Source of the DNA: UMGS1840 sp045661305
GTDB lineage: Bacteria > Bacillota > Clostridia > UMGS1840
Assembly: GCA_045661305.1 (NCBI GenBank)
Contig: JAZRFJ010000028.1
Coordinates: 8,605 to 72,604, forward strand
Direction of reading: 5' to 3'
DNA length: 64,000 nucleotides
This document shows positions 17,010 through 26,299 of the stretch, in pieces. Position numbers and translations under genes: made by a program. The notes beneath the pieces are model-generated. The model made no database searches. It worked only from the letters and a program-made list of their open reading frames with translations, and was not told where the DNA came from. Each line of letters starts with the position of its first letter. The first letter of the stretch is position 1.

Positions 17010-18341
17010 TTACAGCTTTTTCTTTTCGTTTCTTTCACGGATATAGAACTTTATAGGTGTTCCTGTATAATCAAATGCACTTCTTATCCTGTTTTCAAGA
17101 TATCTTTCATAAGAAAAGTGCATCAATCTTACATCGTTTACAAATATTACAAACTGAGGGGGAGTAATATCTGATTGAACTCCGTATAAAATTTTAAGTC
17201 TTCTTCCTTTATCCGTAGGCGGCTGTACTCTTGCAGTTGCATCTGCAATGAGGTCATTTAACATACCTGTTGTAATTCTTCTTTTTGAATTTTCATAAAC
17301 GCGGTCAATCATTTCAAAAATGCCTTCTACTCTCTGTCCTGTCTTTGCTGAAATAAACATTGACGGAGCGTACATCATATATGGAAATTCTTCCATTACT
17401 TCTTTTTTCATTTCGTCCATCGTGTGAGTATTTTTTTCAACGATATCCCATTTGTTTATAACAAATATTGAAGCTTTACCCTCGTTATGAGCATATCCTG
17501 CAATCTTTGTATCCTGTTCTGTCGGACCTTCAGTTCCGTCAATAAGAATAAGACAAACATCTGCTCTTTCAACAGCAGTATATGAGCGTAAAACAGAATA
17601 TTTTTCAACCTTTTCGTTAACTCTGCTTTTTCTTCTTATTCCCGCAGTATCAATAAACAAATATTTTCTTCCGTCTTTTTCGACATAGCTGTCGATTGCA
17701 TCTCTCGTTGTTCCGGGAATATTTGAAACAATCATTCTTTCTTCGCCCAAAATACAGTTTACCAAAGAAGATTTGCCTGCATTTGGTTTTCCTACGACAG
17801 CAACCTTTATTATGTCTTCTTCCTCCTCGGAAATATCATCTGACGGAAAGCCTTTTACCACTTCGTCAAGAAGGTCACCTGTTCCCATGCCCTGAATAGC
17901 ACTTATAGCAACAGGCTCACCCATTCCAAGATTGAAAAATTCGTAATATTCCATAGGTGGCTCACCCGGAGAATCGCACTTATTAACAGCAAGGACTATC
18001 GGTTTTTTAGATTTCATAAGTATCTTTGCAACTTCCTCATCATCAGGAAGAAGTCCTGTGCGAACATCTGTTAAAAATATAATTACATCAGCAGTTTCAA
18101 TAGCTATTTCCGCCTGCGTACGCATCATAGCTGTTATTTCATCATCGCTGTCAGGCTCAATACCGCCTGTGTCAATAAGAAGAAAGGCTTTGTCAAGCCA
18201 CTGTGCCTCGGACATTATTCTGTCTCTTGTTACACCAGGAGTATCTTCAACTATTGAAACCCTCTTCCCCACTATTCTGTTAAAAAGCTGAGATTTACCC
18301 ACATTTGGGCGTCCTACTATTGCAACTATCGGTTTTGACAT
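17010..18341 (-). CDS. der: Ribosome-associated GTPase Der (EngA)
   Basis: 443 aa with two consecutive GTPase domains, the signature of Der. P-loops: GRPNVGKSQLFN near residue 9 and GKPNAGKSSLVN near residue 182. G3 motifs DTGG and DTAG; NKCD and NKWD base-recognition motifs; C-terminal KH-like domain ending FYIRERNEKKKL. It is needed for 50S assembly. I use MSKPIVAIVG as start rather than an in-frame TTG three codons earlier. Confidence 0.96.
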   Translation of the reverse strand: MSKPIVAIVGRPNVGKSQLFNRIVGKRVSIVEDTPGVTRDRIMSEAQWLDKAFLLIDTGGIEPDSDDEITAMMRTQAEIAIETADVIIFLTDVRTGLLPDDEEVAKILMKSKKPIVLAVNKCDSPGEPPMEYYEFFNLGMGEPVAISAIQGMGTGDLLDEVVKGFPSDDISEEEEDIIKVAVVGKPNAGKSSLVNCILGEERMIVSNIPGTTRDAIDSYVEKDGRKYLFIDTAGIRRKSRVNEKVEKYSVLRSYTAVERADVCLILIDGTEGPTEQDTKIAGYAHNEGKASIFVINKWDIVEKNTHTMDEMKKEVMEEFPYMMYAPSMFISAKTGQRVEGIFEMIDRVYENSKRRITTGMLNDLIADATARVQPPTDKGRRLKILYGVQSDITPPQFVIFVNDVRLMHFSYERYLENRIRSAFDYTGTPIKFYIRERNEKKKL

Positions 18342-18372
18342 ACTTCTCAATCCTTTCTTTTCATCTTAATTC

Positions 18373-18468
18373 TTACTTTATTTTATTTAAAAATTCTTTC
18401 ATATCAGCCATCGGAGTGATGGAGCGTTTATAATTTGTATTAATAAATAAAACTGTATTTTTCTCTAT
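18373..18468 (-). pseudogene. Possible truncated gene end beside der (about 31 codons)
   Basis: In the minus frame ending at stop 18373, the sequence reads TVLFINTNYKRSITPMADMK followed by EFLNKIK and stop. The last nine codons resemble the end of the kinase gene at 18579 (MKEFLDSIK) with 26 of 29 bases identical. The frame runs upstream into a G+C-rich hairpin insert and then a stop. It may be a duplicated gene end or the tail of another lost gene. Low confidence. Confidence 0.35.
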
Positions 18469-18528
18469 AGGGGGATGGGGGAACCTTTCGGTGTTTCCCC
18501 TTTGTCCCCCTATGACCCCTATCCCCCT
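18469..18528. repeat. G+C-rich structured insert between der and the sugar kinase gene
   Basis: AGGGGGAT (18469-18476) pairs with ATCCCCCT (18521-18528), enclosing GGGGAAC.../GTTTCCCC. The sequence then runs TAGCGATCGCTCAATCGCCG, very unlike the AT-rich flanks. No gene is visible. It may be part of a small mobile element. Confidence 0.6.
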
Positions 18529-18578
18529 CCTAGCGATCGCTCAATCGCCGCGAGGCTGAATGTCTTAATTTTATATGT

Positions 18579-19454
18579 TTACTTTATACTATCTAAAAAT
18601 TCTTTCATGTTACTTGGTACTGCCTCTTTGTTTGAAACAACAAATCCGCTTACCTGCGAAGCGAAGTCCATACAGGTACACAAATCGTTTCCATTAAAAT
18701 ATTTAAAGAGAAACGCTGCTCCAAAGCTATCTCCTGCACCTACGGTTGAAACTACCTCAACCTTTTCTGCCTTACAAATAAGCACTTTGTCATTTTTTAT
18801 ATCATACGCATATGAGCCGTCTTTTCCTGCAGTAATTATTATAATTTCAAGTTTGGGGAACTTCTCTTTTAATCTTACAAAGGCATCTTTTACTCCGTAT
18901 ATTTCTCCAAACACAAGCTTACACACAATTGGAAGCTCCTCATCGCTTATTTTAACGATATCGGAATTTTCAAGACATAACATTACACTTTCCTTTGAAT
19001 AAAAAGGAGGTCTTATGTTAAGGTCTGTATATATTTTCCTGATTTTCTCGCTTTTTATAACCTTTTTTATCGCATCAGTATTATGTTTCCCACGCAAAGC
19101 CAGAGTTCCGAACACCAACACATCAAATTCTTCATTTAAAGTATCAGCATCAATATAATCATAAGCTACATCATTTTTTAAATCATATGACGGAACAAAA
19201 TTCTTATCAAGTGTGACATCGCATCTGCCTGTAATCTTATCATTAAGTCTTGCGATATATTTTGTGTTTATACCCATAGACTTCATTTCTTCTACTGCTT
19301 TTTTTCCTAAATCGTCTTCACCGACAGCAGACATAACAAAAGCTTCACCACCTAATAAAGAAAAGTGGGACGCTAAATTAAGCGGTGCACCGCCAATGCA
19401 AGATTTGTCAGGATAAACATCGTATAAAACTTCTCCGAAAGATAACAACTTCAT
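18579..19454 (-). CDS. PfkB-family carbohydrate kinase (fructokinase-like)
   Basis: 291 aa ribokinase-type fold. The N-terminal signature GEVLYDVYPDKSCIGGAPLN followed by LASHFSLLGGEAFVMSAVG, and the C-terminal VEVVSTVGAGDSFGAAFLF anion hole with its catalytic Asp, mark the PfkB family. Closest in feel to fructokinases that phosphorylate free fructose at C6, but substrate is not proven. Some 26 bases downstream of the DUF512 gene, in the same direction. AAAGGG precedes the ATG. Confidence 0.85.
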   Translation of the reverse strand: MKLLSFGEVLYDVYPDKSCIGGAPLNLASHFSLLGGEAFVMSAVGEDDLGKKAVEEMKSMGINTKYIARLNDKITGRCDVTLDKNFVPSYDLKNDVAYDYIDADTLNEEFDVLVFGTLALRGKHNTDAIKKVIKSEKIRKIYTDLNIRPPFYSKESVMLCLENSDIVKISDEELPIVCKLVFGEIYGVKDAFVRLKEKFPKLEIIIITAGKDGSYAYDIKNDKVLICKAEKVEVVSTVGAGDSFGAAFLFKYFNGNDLCTCMDFASQVSGFVVSNKEAVPSNMKEFLDSIK

Positions 19455-19480
19455 AGCTGTTTTTCCCTTTCTTATATATT

Positions 19481-20767
19481 CTACAAATATAAATTTTTAA
19501 GTAATTCTCCACCGTCAGCCTCGCACACAATAACCTCGCATGAAAGTGCCTTTTCAATATCCGCTTTTGTAAAATCGTCAAGTGTTACATCGCCCTGTGC
19601 ACGAAACATATTTTTAGGGAGTAAAAGTTTTTCTATTTTCTTTATTTTTAACTGTTCTATAACATCTGTTGCGGTAAGTAAACCCGAAACAGTTATATTC
19701 TCACCAAAAAAGTTGTTTTTAATTTTTATCGTTTCAATATTACTTTCAAATTTTTCATTAAAATCATCAACAAGCTTTTTCACCGTATCATACGCGGCAT
19801 AGCCTGTTACAACAACTTTGTTTTCTATTTTCTTTTTTCTGTTTTTCAGACAAAATCTTTCAAGATTAAATTCATCTTTTAAAGATGCTATCATCCCAAC
19901 CCCGTTTTCAATCTGCGGAAAGTCATCATAATACTCAATATTGGGTATAGGGATTTCACCCTTTATAAAAAATTCATCTGCAGGATACACAAATCTGCAG
20001 CCTCTTTCCTTATACGAAATATCACCGTATTTATTTATAGTGTTTATAACGCAAATACAATCTTCTTTTGTAAAAAGCTCTACTTCAGTAAGCTTTTCTC
20101 TATATTTCGTCTGTCCCATAGGAACAACTGAAACACTGTTTACACCTAAATCATATAAATCCTTTAAAGATGTTTCCAAGTGTTCTTTATCATTCCAGCC
20201 TTTGCACAAAACAATCTGTGCATTGACCGTAATATTATTATCAATAAGTCTTTTTATTTTTTCTTTTATTCCGCCTGCAAAGCGGTTATTAAGCATTTTC
20301 TTTCTCAAATCATCTTCTGTTGAATGAACAGAAACATTAACAGGAGAAAGGTGCATTTTTATTATATTTTCAAATTCATCATCTTTCATATTTGTAAAAG
20401 TGACATAATTCCCTGTTAAAAACGACAGTCTTGTATCGTCATCCTTGAAATAAAGCGGTTCACGCATACCTTTTGGAAGCTGGTCAATAAAGCAGAAAAT
20501 ACATTTATTGTGACAGCTTTTCGGGTTTTCTACCATAGGACCGTTGTTTATTATCCCGATATCCTCATAGTTATTGTGTATTGTTACAATATAATTTTTG
20601 TTATCGGGTTTTAGGACATTAAGTGTTACCTTTTTGTCACAGATTAGATATCCGTACATAAGACCATCGGTAACTTCTTTGGAATTTATATGCGTAATAA
20701 AGTCGCCTTTTCTTATATGCTTTTTATACGCAAGGCTGTTTTTTATAACATCTTCAACATAATACAT
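19481..20767 (-). CDS. DUF512 radical-SAM-like protein with N-terminal PDZ-like domain
   Basis: 428 aa. The N-terminal 50 residues are PDZ-like (IRKGDFITHINSKEV). The motif KSCHNKCIFCFIDQLPKGMR carries a CxxxCxxC cluster like radical-SAM proteins, followed by YFKDDDTRLSFLTGNYVTFT. The C-terminal DUF512 domain contains VVTGYAAYDTVKK and LLPKNMFRAQGDVTLDDFT. Function unknown. The gene usually stands next to der in clostridia, as here (only the kinase intervenes), which suggests a ribosome or RNA role. Confidence 0.9.
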   Translation of the reverse strand: MYYVEDVIKNSLAYKKHIRKGDFITHINSKEVTDGLMYGYLICDKKVTLNVLKPDNKNYIVTIHNNYEDIGIINNGPMVENPKSCHNKCIFCFIDQLPKGMREPLYFKDDDTRLSFLTGNYVTFTNMKDDEFENIIKMHLSPVNVSVHSTEDDLRKKMLNNRFAGGIKEKIKRLIDNNITVNAQIVLCKGWNDKEHLETSLKDLYDLGVNSVSVVPMGQTKYREKLTEVELFTKEDCICVINTINKYGDISYKERGCRFVYPADEFFIKGEIPIPNIEYYDDFPQIENGVGMIASLKDEFNLERFCLKNRKKKIENKVVVTGYAAYDTVKKLVDDFNEKFESNIETIKIKNNFFGENITVSGLLTATDVIEQLKIKKIEKLLLPKNMFRAQGDVTLDDFTKADIEKALSCEVIVCEADGGELLKNLYL

Positions 20768-20834
20768 ATAAATCCCTCCAAAATATAAAATGACGGGGAA
20801 CTTAGAACATAAGTATCCCCGTCTAGCTAAAATA

Positions 20835-21011
20835 TTAATCTACTTTAACTACTTCTCTACCTTTGTAATATCCACAAGCTTTACAAACTCTGTGTGGTAA
20901 TGTCAATTCCTGACAATGTGGACATTTAACAAGTCCCGGAACACTAAGTTTCCAATTTGCTCTTCTTTTGTCTCTTCTTGCTTTAGAAACTTTTCTCTTT
21001 GGTACAGCCAT
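20835..21011 (-). CDS. rpmF: 50S ribosomal protein L32
   Basis: 58 aa. It starts [20 protein letters not shown] and ends [16 protein letters not shown]. Two Cys pairs (CPHC and CKAC) form the zinc ribbon of the zinc-containing L32 type. AGGAGGTG lies 5-9 bases before the ATG. It follows yceD by 48 bases, the conserved yceD-rpmF arrangement. Confidence 0.97.
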   Translation of the reverse strand: MAVPKRKVSKARRDKRRANWKLSVPGLVKCPHCQELTLPHRVCKACGYYKGREVVKVD

Positions 21012-21059
21012 TTTCTACACCTCCTGAGTGTATATAATAATTTTTTAAACAAATGTAAG

Positions 21060-21575
21060 TTAGTTTTTGAAAAAGTCCTTCAATTTCTCAAGTCTTGGGT
21101 CAATTTCATCATCGGTGCAATCACAAGTCTTAAAGTTAAGATTTAAGCCGCATTTTGAACATAAACCCTTGCAGTCATCTTTACAGATATGTTTTTCAAG
21201 TGTAAGCTGATATATATATTTAAAAATCGCTTCAACTAAAAAAACCTTATTCCCTGCATATGAAATATACTCATCAGCCTCAAAATCTGAATTTTCTTTT
21301 GCTATAACCTCGTCAATTTCAAGACAAAATTCCTTAGTGAAATCGTCTAAACAACGGTCGCAAGCAAAATATAATAAAAAGCTTACAGTACCTTTCAAAA
21401 ACAAGTTGCCCGACAGATTTGTAATATTTCCACTTAAAGACACATCGCTTGCAAGCGGAAGCGTTCTTTCAACCTCATAAAAAACTTCTTTCGGGTAAGT
21501 TTTGTTAACGTCCAAAACTGCCCCCTCAGCCTTTGTTATAGAGGACAGGTCAATATATAAAGCATTATCTTGCAT
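21060..21575 (-). CDS. yceD: YceD/DUF177 family protein
   Basis: 171 aa. DUF177 proteins are linked with 23S rRNA accumulation and are almost always encoded just upstream of rpmF, as here. Signature: CDRCLDDFTKEFCLEID in the middle and a Cys-rich end (CKDDCKGLCSKCGLNLNFKT followed by CDC) that probably binds zinc. The C-terminal DPRLEKLKDF motif is also typical. Transcribed from the promoter at 21661-21689. Confidence 0.93.
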   Translation of the reverse strand: MQDNALYIDLSSITKAEGAVLDVNKTYPKEVFYEVERTLPLASDVSLSGNITNLSGNLFLKGTVSFLLYFACDRCLDDFTKEFCLEIDEVIAKENSDFEADEYISYAGNKVFLVEAIFKYIYQLTLEKHICKDDCKGLCSKCGLNLNFKTCDCTDDEIDPRLEKLKDFFKN

Positions 21576-21660
21576 AATTTACCTCCCCATTCAATAAAAG
21601 AACTGTTAATCTTGTTAATCTAAGTTGAAAAAATTAACAACTGACAGACATACAACTAAT

Positions 21661-21689
21661 ATAATACATAATTTTTGCCATTTTGTCAA
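21661..21689 (-). promoter_or_regulatory. Sigma-A promoter of yceD-rpmF
   Basis: Minus strand TTGACA (21684-21689), 17-base spacer, TATTAT (21661-21666). Confidence 0.8.
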
Positions 21690-21744
21690 GAGTTTTTTTG
21701 AAAAAACTTATCAAATAGACTATTTTACGACCAAAAAACCAAAT

Positions 21745-22926
21745 TTATATTAATTTTTGTGTTTCAAGTGCAATCATAAGCTCTTCATTTGTAGGAATAA
21801 CAAGAGTTTTAACTTTTGCACCCTCTTTTGTAATATCAACAGTACCTCTTGTGCTGTTCTTATCCTGGTCGATTTCTATTCCCATAAACTCAAGACCTGA
21901 AACTATGTCAGCTCTCATTTTTGCATCGTTTTCACCAATACCGGCTGTAAATACAACTGCATCTACTCCGCCCATTGCTGCAGCATATGCACCTATATAT
22001 TTTTTAACACCGTATTCAAATATTTCAAGCGCAAGTGCACATCTTTCATCGCCTGCTTCTTTTCCTGCACACAAATCTCTGAAGTCTGATGATTTTCCTG
22101 AAATACCTAAAACTCCTGATTCTTTGTTAAGAATTGTGAGCACTTCTGATACTGAAATACCTCTCTTATTAGCAATAAACTCAACTATTGCAGGGTCTAA
22201 ATCTCCAGAACGGGTTCCCATTGCTATACCTGCAAGCGGTGTAAGTCCCATTGTTGTATCAACTGATTTTCCGCCGTTTACAGCAGTTATTGAGGAACCG
22301 TTTCCTAAATGACAGGTAACAATTTTGAGATCTTTAGCATCTTTTCCAAGATACTCTGCAGCTTTCATTGATACATACTTATGGCTTGTTCCATGAAAAC
22401 CGTATCTTCTGATACCATACTCCTTATAAAACTCGTAAGGAAGTGCATATATATATGCTTTTTGAGGCATTGACTGATGGAAAGCAGTATCAAACACGCC
22501 AACCTGTGGAACATTCGGAAGAATTTTTTTGCATGCTTCAATACCGATTATGTTCGGAGGATTGTGAAGCGGAGCAAGCTCGATACATTCATCAAGTGCA
22601 TTCATAACTGCTTCTGTGATAACACATGAGCCGTTGAATTTCTCACCGCCGTGAACAACTCTGTGTCCAATAGCATTGATTTCTTCCATAGATGAGATAA
22701 CACCCATTTCTTTATCTGTAAGGCTGTTAAGAACAGCGTTTATAGCATCGCTATGGTCTTTTAAAGGAAGCTCTTTTTCAAACTTCTGTCCGTCTTTTTC
22801 ATGCTTTAATTTTCCGTCTATACCTATTCTTTCGCATAAGCCTTTAGCCATAACTGTTTCATTATCCATATTTATAAGCTGATATTTAAGTGATGAGCTT
22901 CCGGCATTGATTACTAATACTTTCAT
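21745..22926 (-). CDS. ackA: Acetate kinase
   Basis: 393 aa. It starts [20 protein letters not shown], the first acetokinase signature; the second is [11 protein letters not shown]. Further ATP-binding motifs: [11 protein letters not shown] and [13 protein letters not shown]. It converts acetyl phosphate and ADP to acetate and ATP, the energy-conserving step of acetate fermentation. It lies downstream of pta across a 184-base gap that holds a large inverted repeat. Confidence 0.98.
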   Translation of the reverse strand: MKVLVINAGSSSLKYQLINMDNETVMAKGLCERIGIDGKLKHEKDGQKFEKELPLKDHSDAINAVLNSLTDKEMGVISSMEEINAIGHRVVHGGEKFNGSCVITEAVMNALDECIELAPLHNPPNIIGIEACKKILPNVPQVGVFDTAFHQSMPQKAYIYALPYEFYKEYGIRRYGFHGTSHKYVSMKAAEYLGKDAKDLKIVTCHLGNGSSITAVNGGKSVDTTMGLTPLAGIAMGTRSGDLDPAIVEFIANKRGISVSEVLTILNKESGVLGISGKSSDFRDLCAGKEAGDERCALALEIFEYGVKKYIGAYAAAMGGVDAVVFTAGIGENDAKMRADIVSGLEFMGIEIDQDKNSTRGTVDITKEGAKVKTLVIPTNEELMIALETQKLI

Positions 22927-22995
22927 TTTTTATTTTTCCTTTCTTTTTCTCTCTTTTTTCTTTTGTATTTATTTGTGTAATGCTTAAATTTTAAC

Positions 22996-23104
22996 TTGGA
23001 TTTTGGATGAGAAAATTTGACTTTCGAGGAAGCTTGCCGCAGGTGTATATAGATACATCGAGGAAAAGCTGACGATGAAAACGAATTTTATCGCCAAAAG
23101 CCAA
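22996..23104. repeat. Large imperfect inverted repeat between pta and ackA
   Basis: The left arm from 22996 (TTGGATTTTGGATGAGAAAA...) and the right arm ending at 23104 (rc TTGGCTTTTGGCGATAAAA...) pair over about 55 bases. The centre is GGTGTATATAGATACATC, near 23042-23059. No open frame. It could be a MITE-like element or an RNA fold in the pta-ackA mRNA. Confidence 0.65.
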
Positions 23105-23110
23105 TTAAAA

Positions 23111-24100
23111 TTACTGAGCTTGTACGGCTGTTATTGCCACTACTCCTACTATGTCTTCGCTGCTGCAACCACGGGATAAGTCATTTATCGGCATTGCAAT
23201 ACCCTGTGTTATACGACCGTACGCTTCTGCTTTTGCAAGACGCTGAACGAGTTTATAACCGATGTTTCCTGCATCTAAGTCACGGAAACACAGAACATTT
23301 GCTTTACCTGCAACATCACTGTCAGGAGCTTTTGATGAGCCGACTGACGGAACGATAGCAGCATCAAGCTGAAGCTCTCCGTCAACCTTAAGGTTGGGGT
23401 TATTTTCTTTACATATTCTTGTAGCTTCTACAACCTTGTCCACATCTTGATGCTTTGCACTTCCCTTTGTTGAGTGTGAAAGCATTGCAACGATTGCTTC
23501 TTTTTCAACTAAAAGCTCAAAAGATTCAGCACTGCAAGCAGCTATTGCAGCAAGCTTTTCAGGGTCAGGATTCTGTTCTAAACCGCTGTCAGCGAATATA
23601 AATGTTCCGTCCGCACCATATTCACAGTTTGGAACTTCCATAAGGAAAAATGCTGATACAAGCTTAACACCAGGTTTTGTTTTTATAATCTGTAAGCTTG
23701 GGCGAAGTGTGTTTGCAGTTGAGTGACATGCACCAGAAACAACACCGTCTGCGTCACCTGCCTTAACCATAAGACAAGCATAGTACATATAATCTCCCAA
23801 AGCTGTTTTTTTAGCTTCTTCATAAGTAAGACCTTTTGATTTTCTCAGTTCAACAAAAAGGTTTAAGTATTCTTCTGTTTTTTCATAAGTAAACGGGTCA
23901 ATAATTTTAGCTTTTTTAATATCAAGACCTGCACTGTTTTTCTCTACTTCTTCCTTTGTACCAATAATAATGAGGTCGGCAATATCTTCTTTTAATATAA
24001 TTTCAGCTGCCTCAAATGTTCTTCTGTCCATTGATTCGGGCAGAACAATTGTTTTTTTGTTCATTCTTGCTCTTTCTTTGATTCTGTCAATAAAAGCCAT
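23111..24100 (-). CDS. pta: Phosphate acetyltransferase
   Basis: 329 aa, the short Pta form. It converts acetyl-CoA and phosphate to acetyl phosphate, feeding acetate kinase. Motifs: IVLPESMDRRTFEAAEIILK, GDADGVVSGACHSTANTLRP, VPSVGSSKAPDSDVAGKANV. I start at MAFIDRIKERA, which has AGGAGGAG 5 bases upstream; the longer frame has no ribosome site. Promoter at 24152-24180. Confidence 0.97.
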   Translation of the reverse strand: MAFIDRIKERARMNKKTIVLPESMDRRTFEAAEIILKEDIADLIIIGTKEEVEKNSAGLDIKKAKIIDPFTYEKTEEYLNLFVELRKSKGLTYEEAKKTALGDYMYYACLMVKAGDADGVVSGACHSTANTLRPSLQIIKTKPGVKLVSAFFLMEVPNCEYGADGTFIFADSGLEQNPDPEKLAAIAACSAESFELLVEKEAIVAMLSHSTKGSAKHQDVDKVVEATRICKENNPNLKVDGELQLDAAIVPSVGSSKAPDSDVAGKANVLCFRDLDAGNIGYKLVQRLAKAEAYGRITQGIAMPINDLSRGCSSEDIVGVVAITAVQAQ

Positions 24101-24151
24101 TTTATCTCCTCCTGAAATTAAGGGAAAAACCCATAATATTATATGATAATC

Positions 24152-24180
24152 ATTATATACCAAAAAATACAATTTTTCAA
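24152..24180 (-). promoter_or_regulatory. Sigma-A promoter of pta
   Basis: Minus strand TTGAAA (24175-24180), 17-base spacer, TATAAT (24152-24157). Confidence 0.82.
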
Positions 24181-24227
24181 GTCTTTTTTGAATTTTTTAA
24201 AATTTCATTTCATTTTTCTTTTTTTAT

Positions 24228-24256
24228 TTGACTTTTATACATTATTATGGTACAAT
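24228..24256 (+). promoter_or_regulatory. Sigma-A promoter of the yicC operon
   Basis: TTGACT (24228-24233), 17-base spacer, TACAAT (24251-24256), with TGG before the -10 (extended -10). It is about 38 bases before the yicC ATG. Confidence 0.85.
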
Positions 24257-24293
24257 TCATTTATAAATACAGTAATTAAGAGGTGTAACAGAT

Positions 24294-25172
24294 ATGGCAC
24301 TTAGTATGACCGGCTACGGAAGAGAAAAGAACTTAAGCGGTAATTATGAGGTAAGCGTTGAAATTAAATCTGTAAACAACAGATATTTTGATGCAAACAT
24401 AAGAGTACCGAAAGTCTTTAATTTTTTAGAAGAAAGAGTAAGAAAATACTTATCTGAAAGAATAAACAGAGGTAAGGTTGATGTTTTCATATTTATGAGA
24501 AATACCGTTGAAGATGAGTCTGATATTTCTTATAATAAAGACCTTGCAAAAAAATATTACGACGTTTTTAAAGAAATTTCCGTTAATCTTGATATTCCTT
24601 TTGACCTTACAGCAACAAAGCTTGGTAAAATGAATGATATTTTCACTATTTCGCAAAAAGAGTTCAGCGAAGACGAAATTTTTGAAATTTTAAAGCCTGT
24701 ACTTGATAAAGCTACCGATGATTTTATAGATATGAGAAAAAAAGAAGGCAAACGCTTAGAGGAAGATGTTTTATCAAGAATAGAAAAGCTTAAGGGAATT
24801 GTATCTGAAATTGAAAAGCTTTTACCACAGTCTGTTAAAGAATATGAGCAAAGACTTCGTTCAAAGCTCGACGAATACTTAAAAGGCGTTGAATATGACG
24901 AACAGCGTGTTTTAACAGAAGTTGCAATCTTCTCCGACAAGGTTGCTACATTTGAAGAAACTACAAGATTAAGAAGTCATTTTGAAGAATTTTTAAGTCT
25001 TGTATCAAAACAAAGTCCTGTCGGAAAAAAACTTGATTTTATCATTCAGGAAATGAACAGAGAAGTAAATACAACCTGTTCAAAGTGCCAGAGTATTGAA
25101 ATTTCAAAGCTTGGAATTGAAGCAAAATCAGAAATTGAGGCGATACGCGAACAAATCCAAAATATCGAATAA
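24294..25172 (+). CDS. yicC: YicC/YloC family endoribonuclease
   Basis: 292 aa. N-terminal motif LSMTGYGREK and C-terminal GKKLDFIIQEMNREVNTTCS followed by KCQSIEISKLGIEAKSEIEA are the family signature. The middle is a long helical region. YicC proteins are RNA endonucleases that affect mRNA and small-RNA decay. First gene of a six-gene operon (yicC, nth, lspA, rluD, gpsA, MBL), with GAGGTG before the ATG. Confidence 0.95.
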   Translation: MALSMTGYGREKNLSGNYEVSVEIKSVNNRYFDANIRVPKVFNFLEERVRKYLSERINRGKVDVFIFMRNTVEDESDISYNKDLAKKYYDVFKEISVNLDIPFDLTATKLGKMNDIFTISQKEFSEDEIFEILKPVLDKATDDFIDMRKKEGKRLEEDVLSRIEKLKGIVSEIEKLLPQSVKEYEQRLRSKLDEYLKGVEYDEQRVLTEVAIFSDKVATFEETTRLRSHFEEFLSLVSKQSPVGKKLDFIIQEMNREVNTTCSKCQSIEISKLGIEAKSEIEAIREQIQNIE

Positions 25173-25185
25173 AGATGTGAAACAA

Positions 25186-25842
25186 ATGACAAAAAAAGAA
25201 CGATTTTTTAAAATAAAAGCTGAGCTTGATAAGCTTTATAAAAACCCGCATTGCACACTTAACTATAACTCCCCTTTTGAGCTTCTTATTGCAACAATGC
25301 TTGCAGCACAGTGTACAGATGCAAGAGTAAATATCGTTACAGAACAAATGTTTAGAAAATATAATACTCCCCAAATGTTTTCAAAGCTAAGGCTTGAAGA
25401 AATCGAAGAAGAAATAAAATCAACAGGCTTTTATAAAAACAAGGCAAAAAACATTAAAAAATGTTCAATACAGCTTTTGGAAAAATATAACGGAGAAGTT
25501 CCTGAAAATATGGAGGATTTGGTTTCTCTTGCAGGGGTAGGCAGAAAAACTGCGAATGTTGTACGCGGTGAAATTTTTAATAAACCTGCCATTGTTATAG
25601 ATACTCACGCAAAAAGGCTTGCCAACAGAATGGGACTTACAAAAAGCGATGACCCTGTAAAAATCGAATTTGAACTGAAAAAATTCATTCCCGAAGAATA
25701 TCAGTTTCAATTTTGCCACTGTCTTGTTTTTCACGGTCGTGAAATATGCAAGGCACAAAAGCCACTTTGCCAGGCTTGTCCGATTAACAGCTTTTGTCCA
25801 CATAATTTAAAAAAAGATAAAGAAACTAAAAAAGGAAAATGA
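25186..25842 (+). CDS. nth: Endonuclease III (DNA glycosylase/AP lyase)
   Basis: 218 aa. It removes oxidised pyrimidines and cuts the abasic site. The helix-hairpin-helix LAGVGRKTANVV holds the catalytic Lys; the catalytic Asp is in VIDTHAKRLANRMGL. The C-terminal 4Fe-4S loop is C-x6-C-x2-C-x5-C (CKAQKPLCQACPINSFC). I use ATG at 25186; a GTG at 25177 in frame is also possible, and both ribosome sites are weak. Its stop overlaps the lspA start by 4 bases. Confidence 0.96.
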   Translation: MTKKERFFKIKAELDKLYKNPHCTLNYNSPFELLIATMLAAQCTDARVNIVTEQMFRKYNTPQMFSKLRLEEIEEEIKSTGFYKNKAKNIKKCSIQLLEKYNGEVPENMEDLVSLAGVGRKTANVVRGEIFNKPAIVIDTHAKRLANRMGLTKSDDPVKIEFELKKFIPEEYQFQFCHCLVFHGREICKAQKPLCQACPINSFCPHNLKKDKETKKGK

Positions 25843-26297
25843 TTATGATTTTATATATAACAATCTGTACAATTATCATAGCATTAACCCGTGCGTTTTC
25901 ATACTGGGGAATATATGTTTTAAAAGATAACCCGATTGTGCTTATAAAAAATGTGCTTAACCTTACTTATGTTGAAAATACAGGTGCGGCATTCGGAATT
26001 TTCAATAATCATACAAGCATTCTTTCAGTTATCGGAATAATATTTTTTATTATCATAACATACATTGTTGCATCTAAGAAATTAAAAGGCACTTCCTTTG
26101 TCGTTGCACTTGCATTTTTAGCGGGCGGCGGAATTTCAAATGTATGTGACAGAATAAAGTTCGGGTTTGTAGTGGACTATATTGATTTTACACTTATAAA
26201 TTATCCTGTTTTCAATCTTGCTGATATTTGTGTGGTTTTAAGCTGTATATTTATATTTATAAAAATTCTTTTTACAAAAGAAAGTGATGAAAAATAG
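25839..26297 (+). CDS. lspA: Lipoprotein signal peptidase
   Basis: 152 aa with four membrane helices. Both catalytic aspartates are present: GGGISNVCDRIKFGFVVDYI and FNLADICVVLS. The signature NYVENTGAAFGIF appears as YVENTGAAFGIF. It cleaves prolipoprotein signal peptides at the lipid-modified Cys. It starts in an ATGA overlap with nth, and rluD follows 3 bases after its stop. Confidence 0.95.
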   Translation: MIMILYITICTIIIALTRAFSYWGIYVLKDNPIVLIKNVLNLTYVENTGAAFGIFNNHTSILSVIGIIFFIIITYIVASKKLKGTSFVVALAFLAGGGISNVCDRIKFGFVVDYIDFTLINYPVFNLADICVVLSCIFIFIKILFTKESDEK

Positions 26298-26299
26298 CT

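Noticed and set aside
18533..18540. GCGATCGC as a HIP1-type or methylation-linked site
   Set aside because: A single palindromic octamer gives no support for a function.
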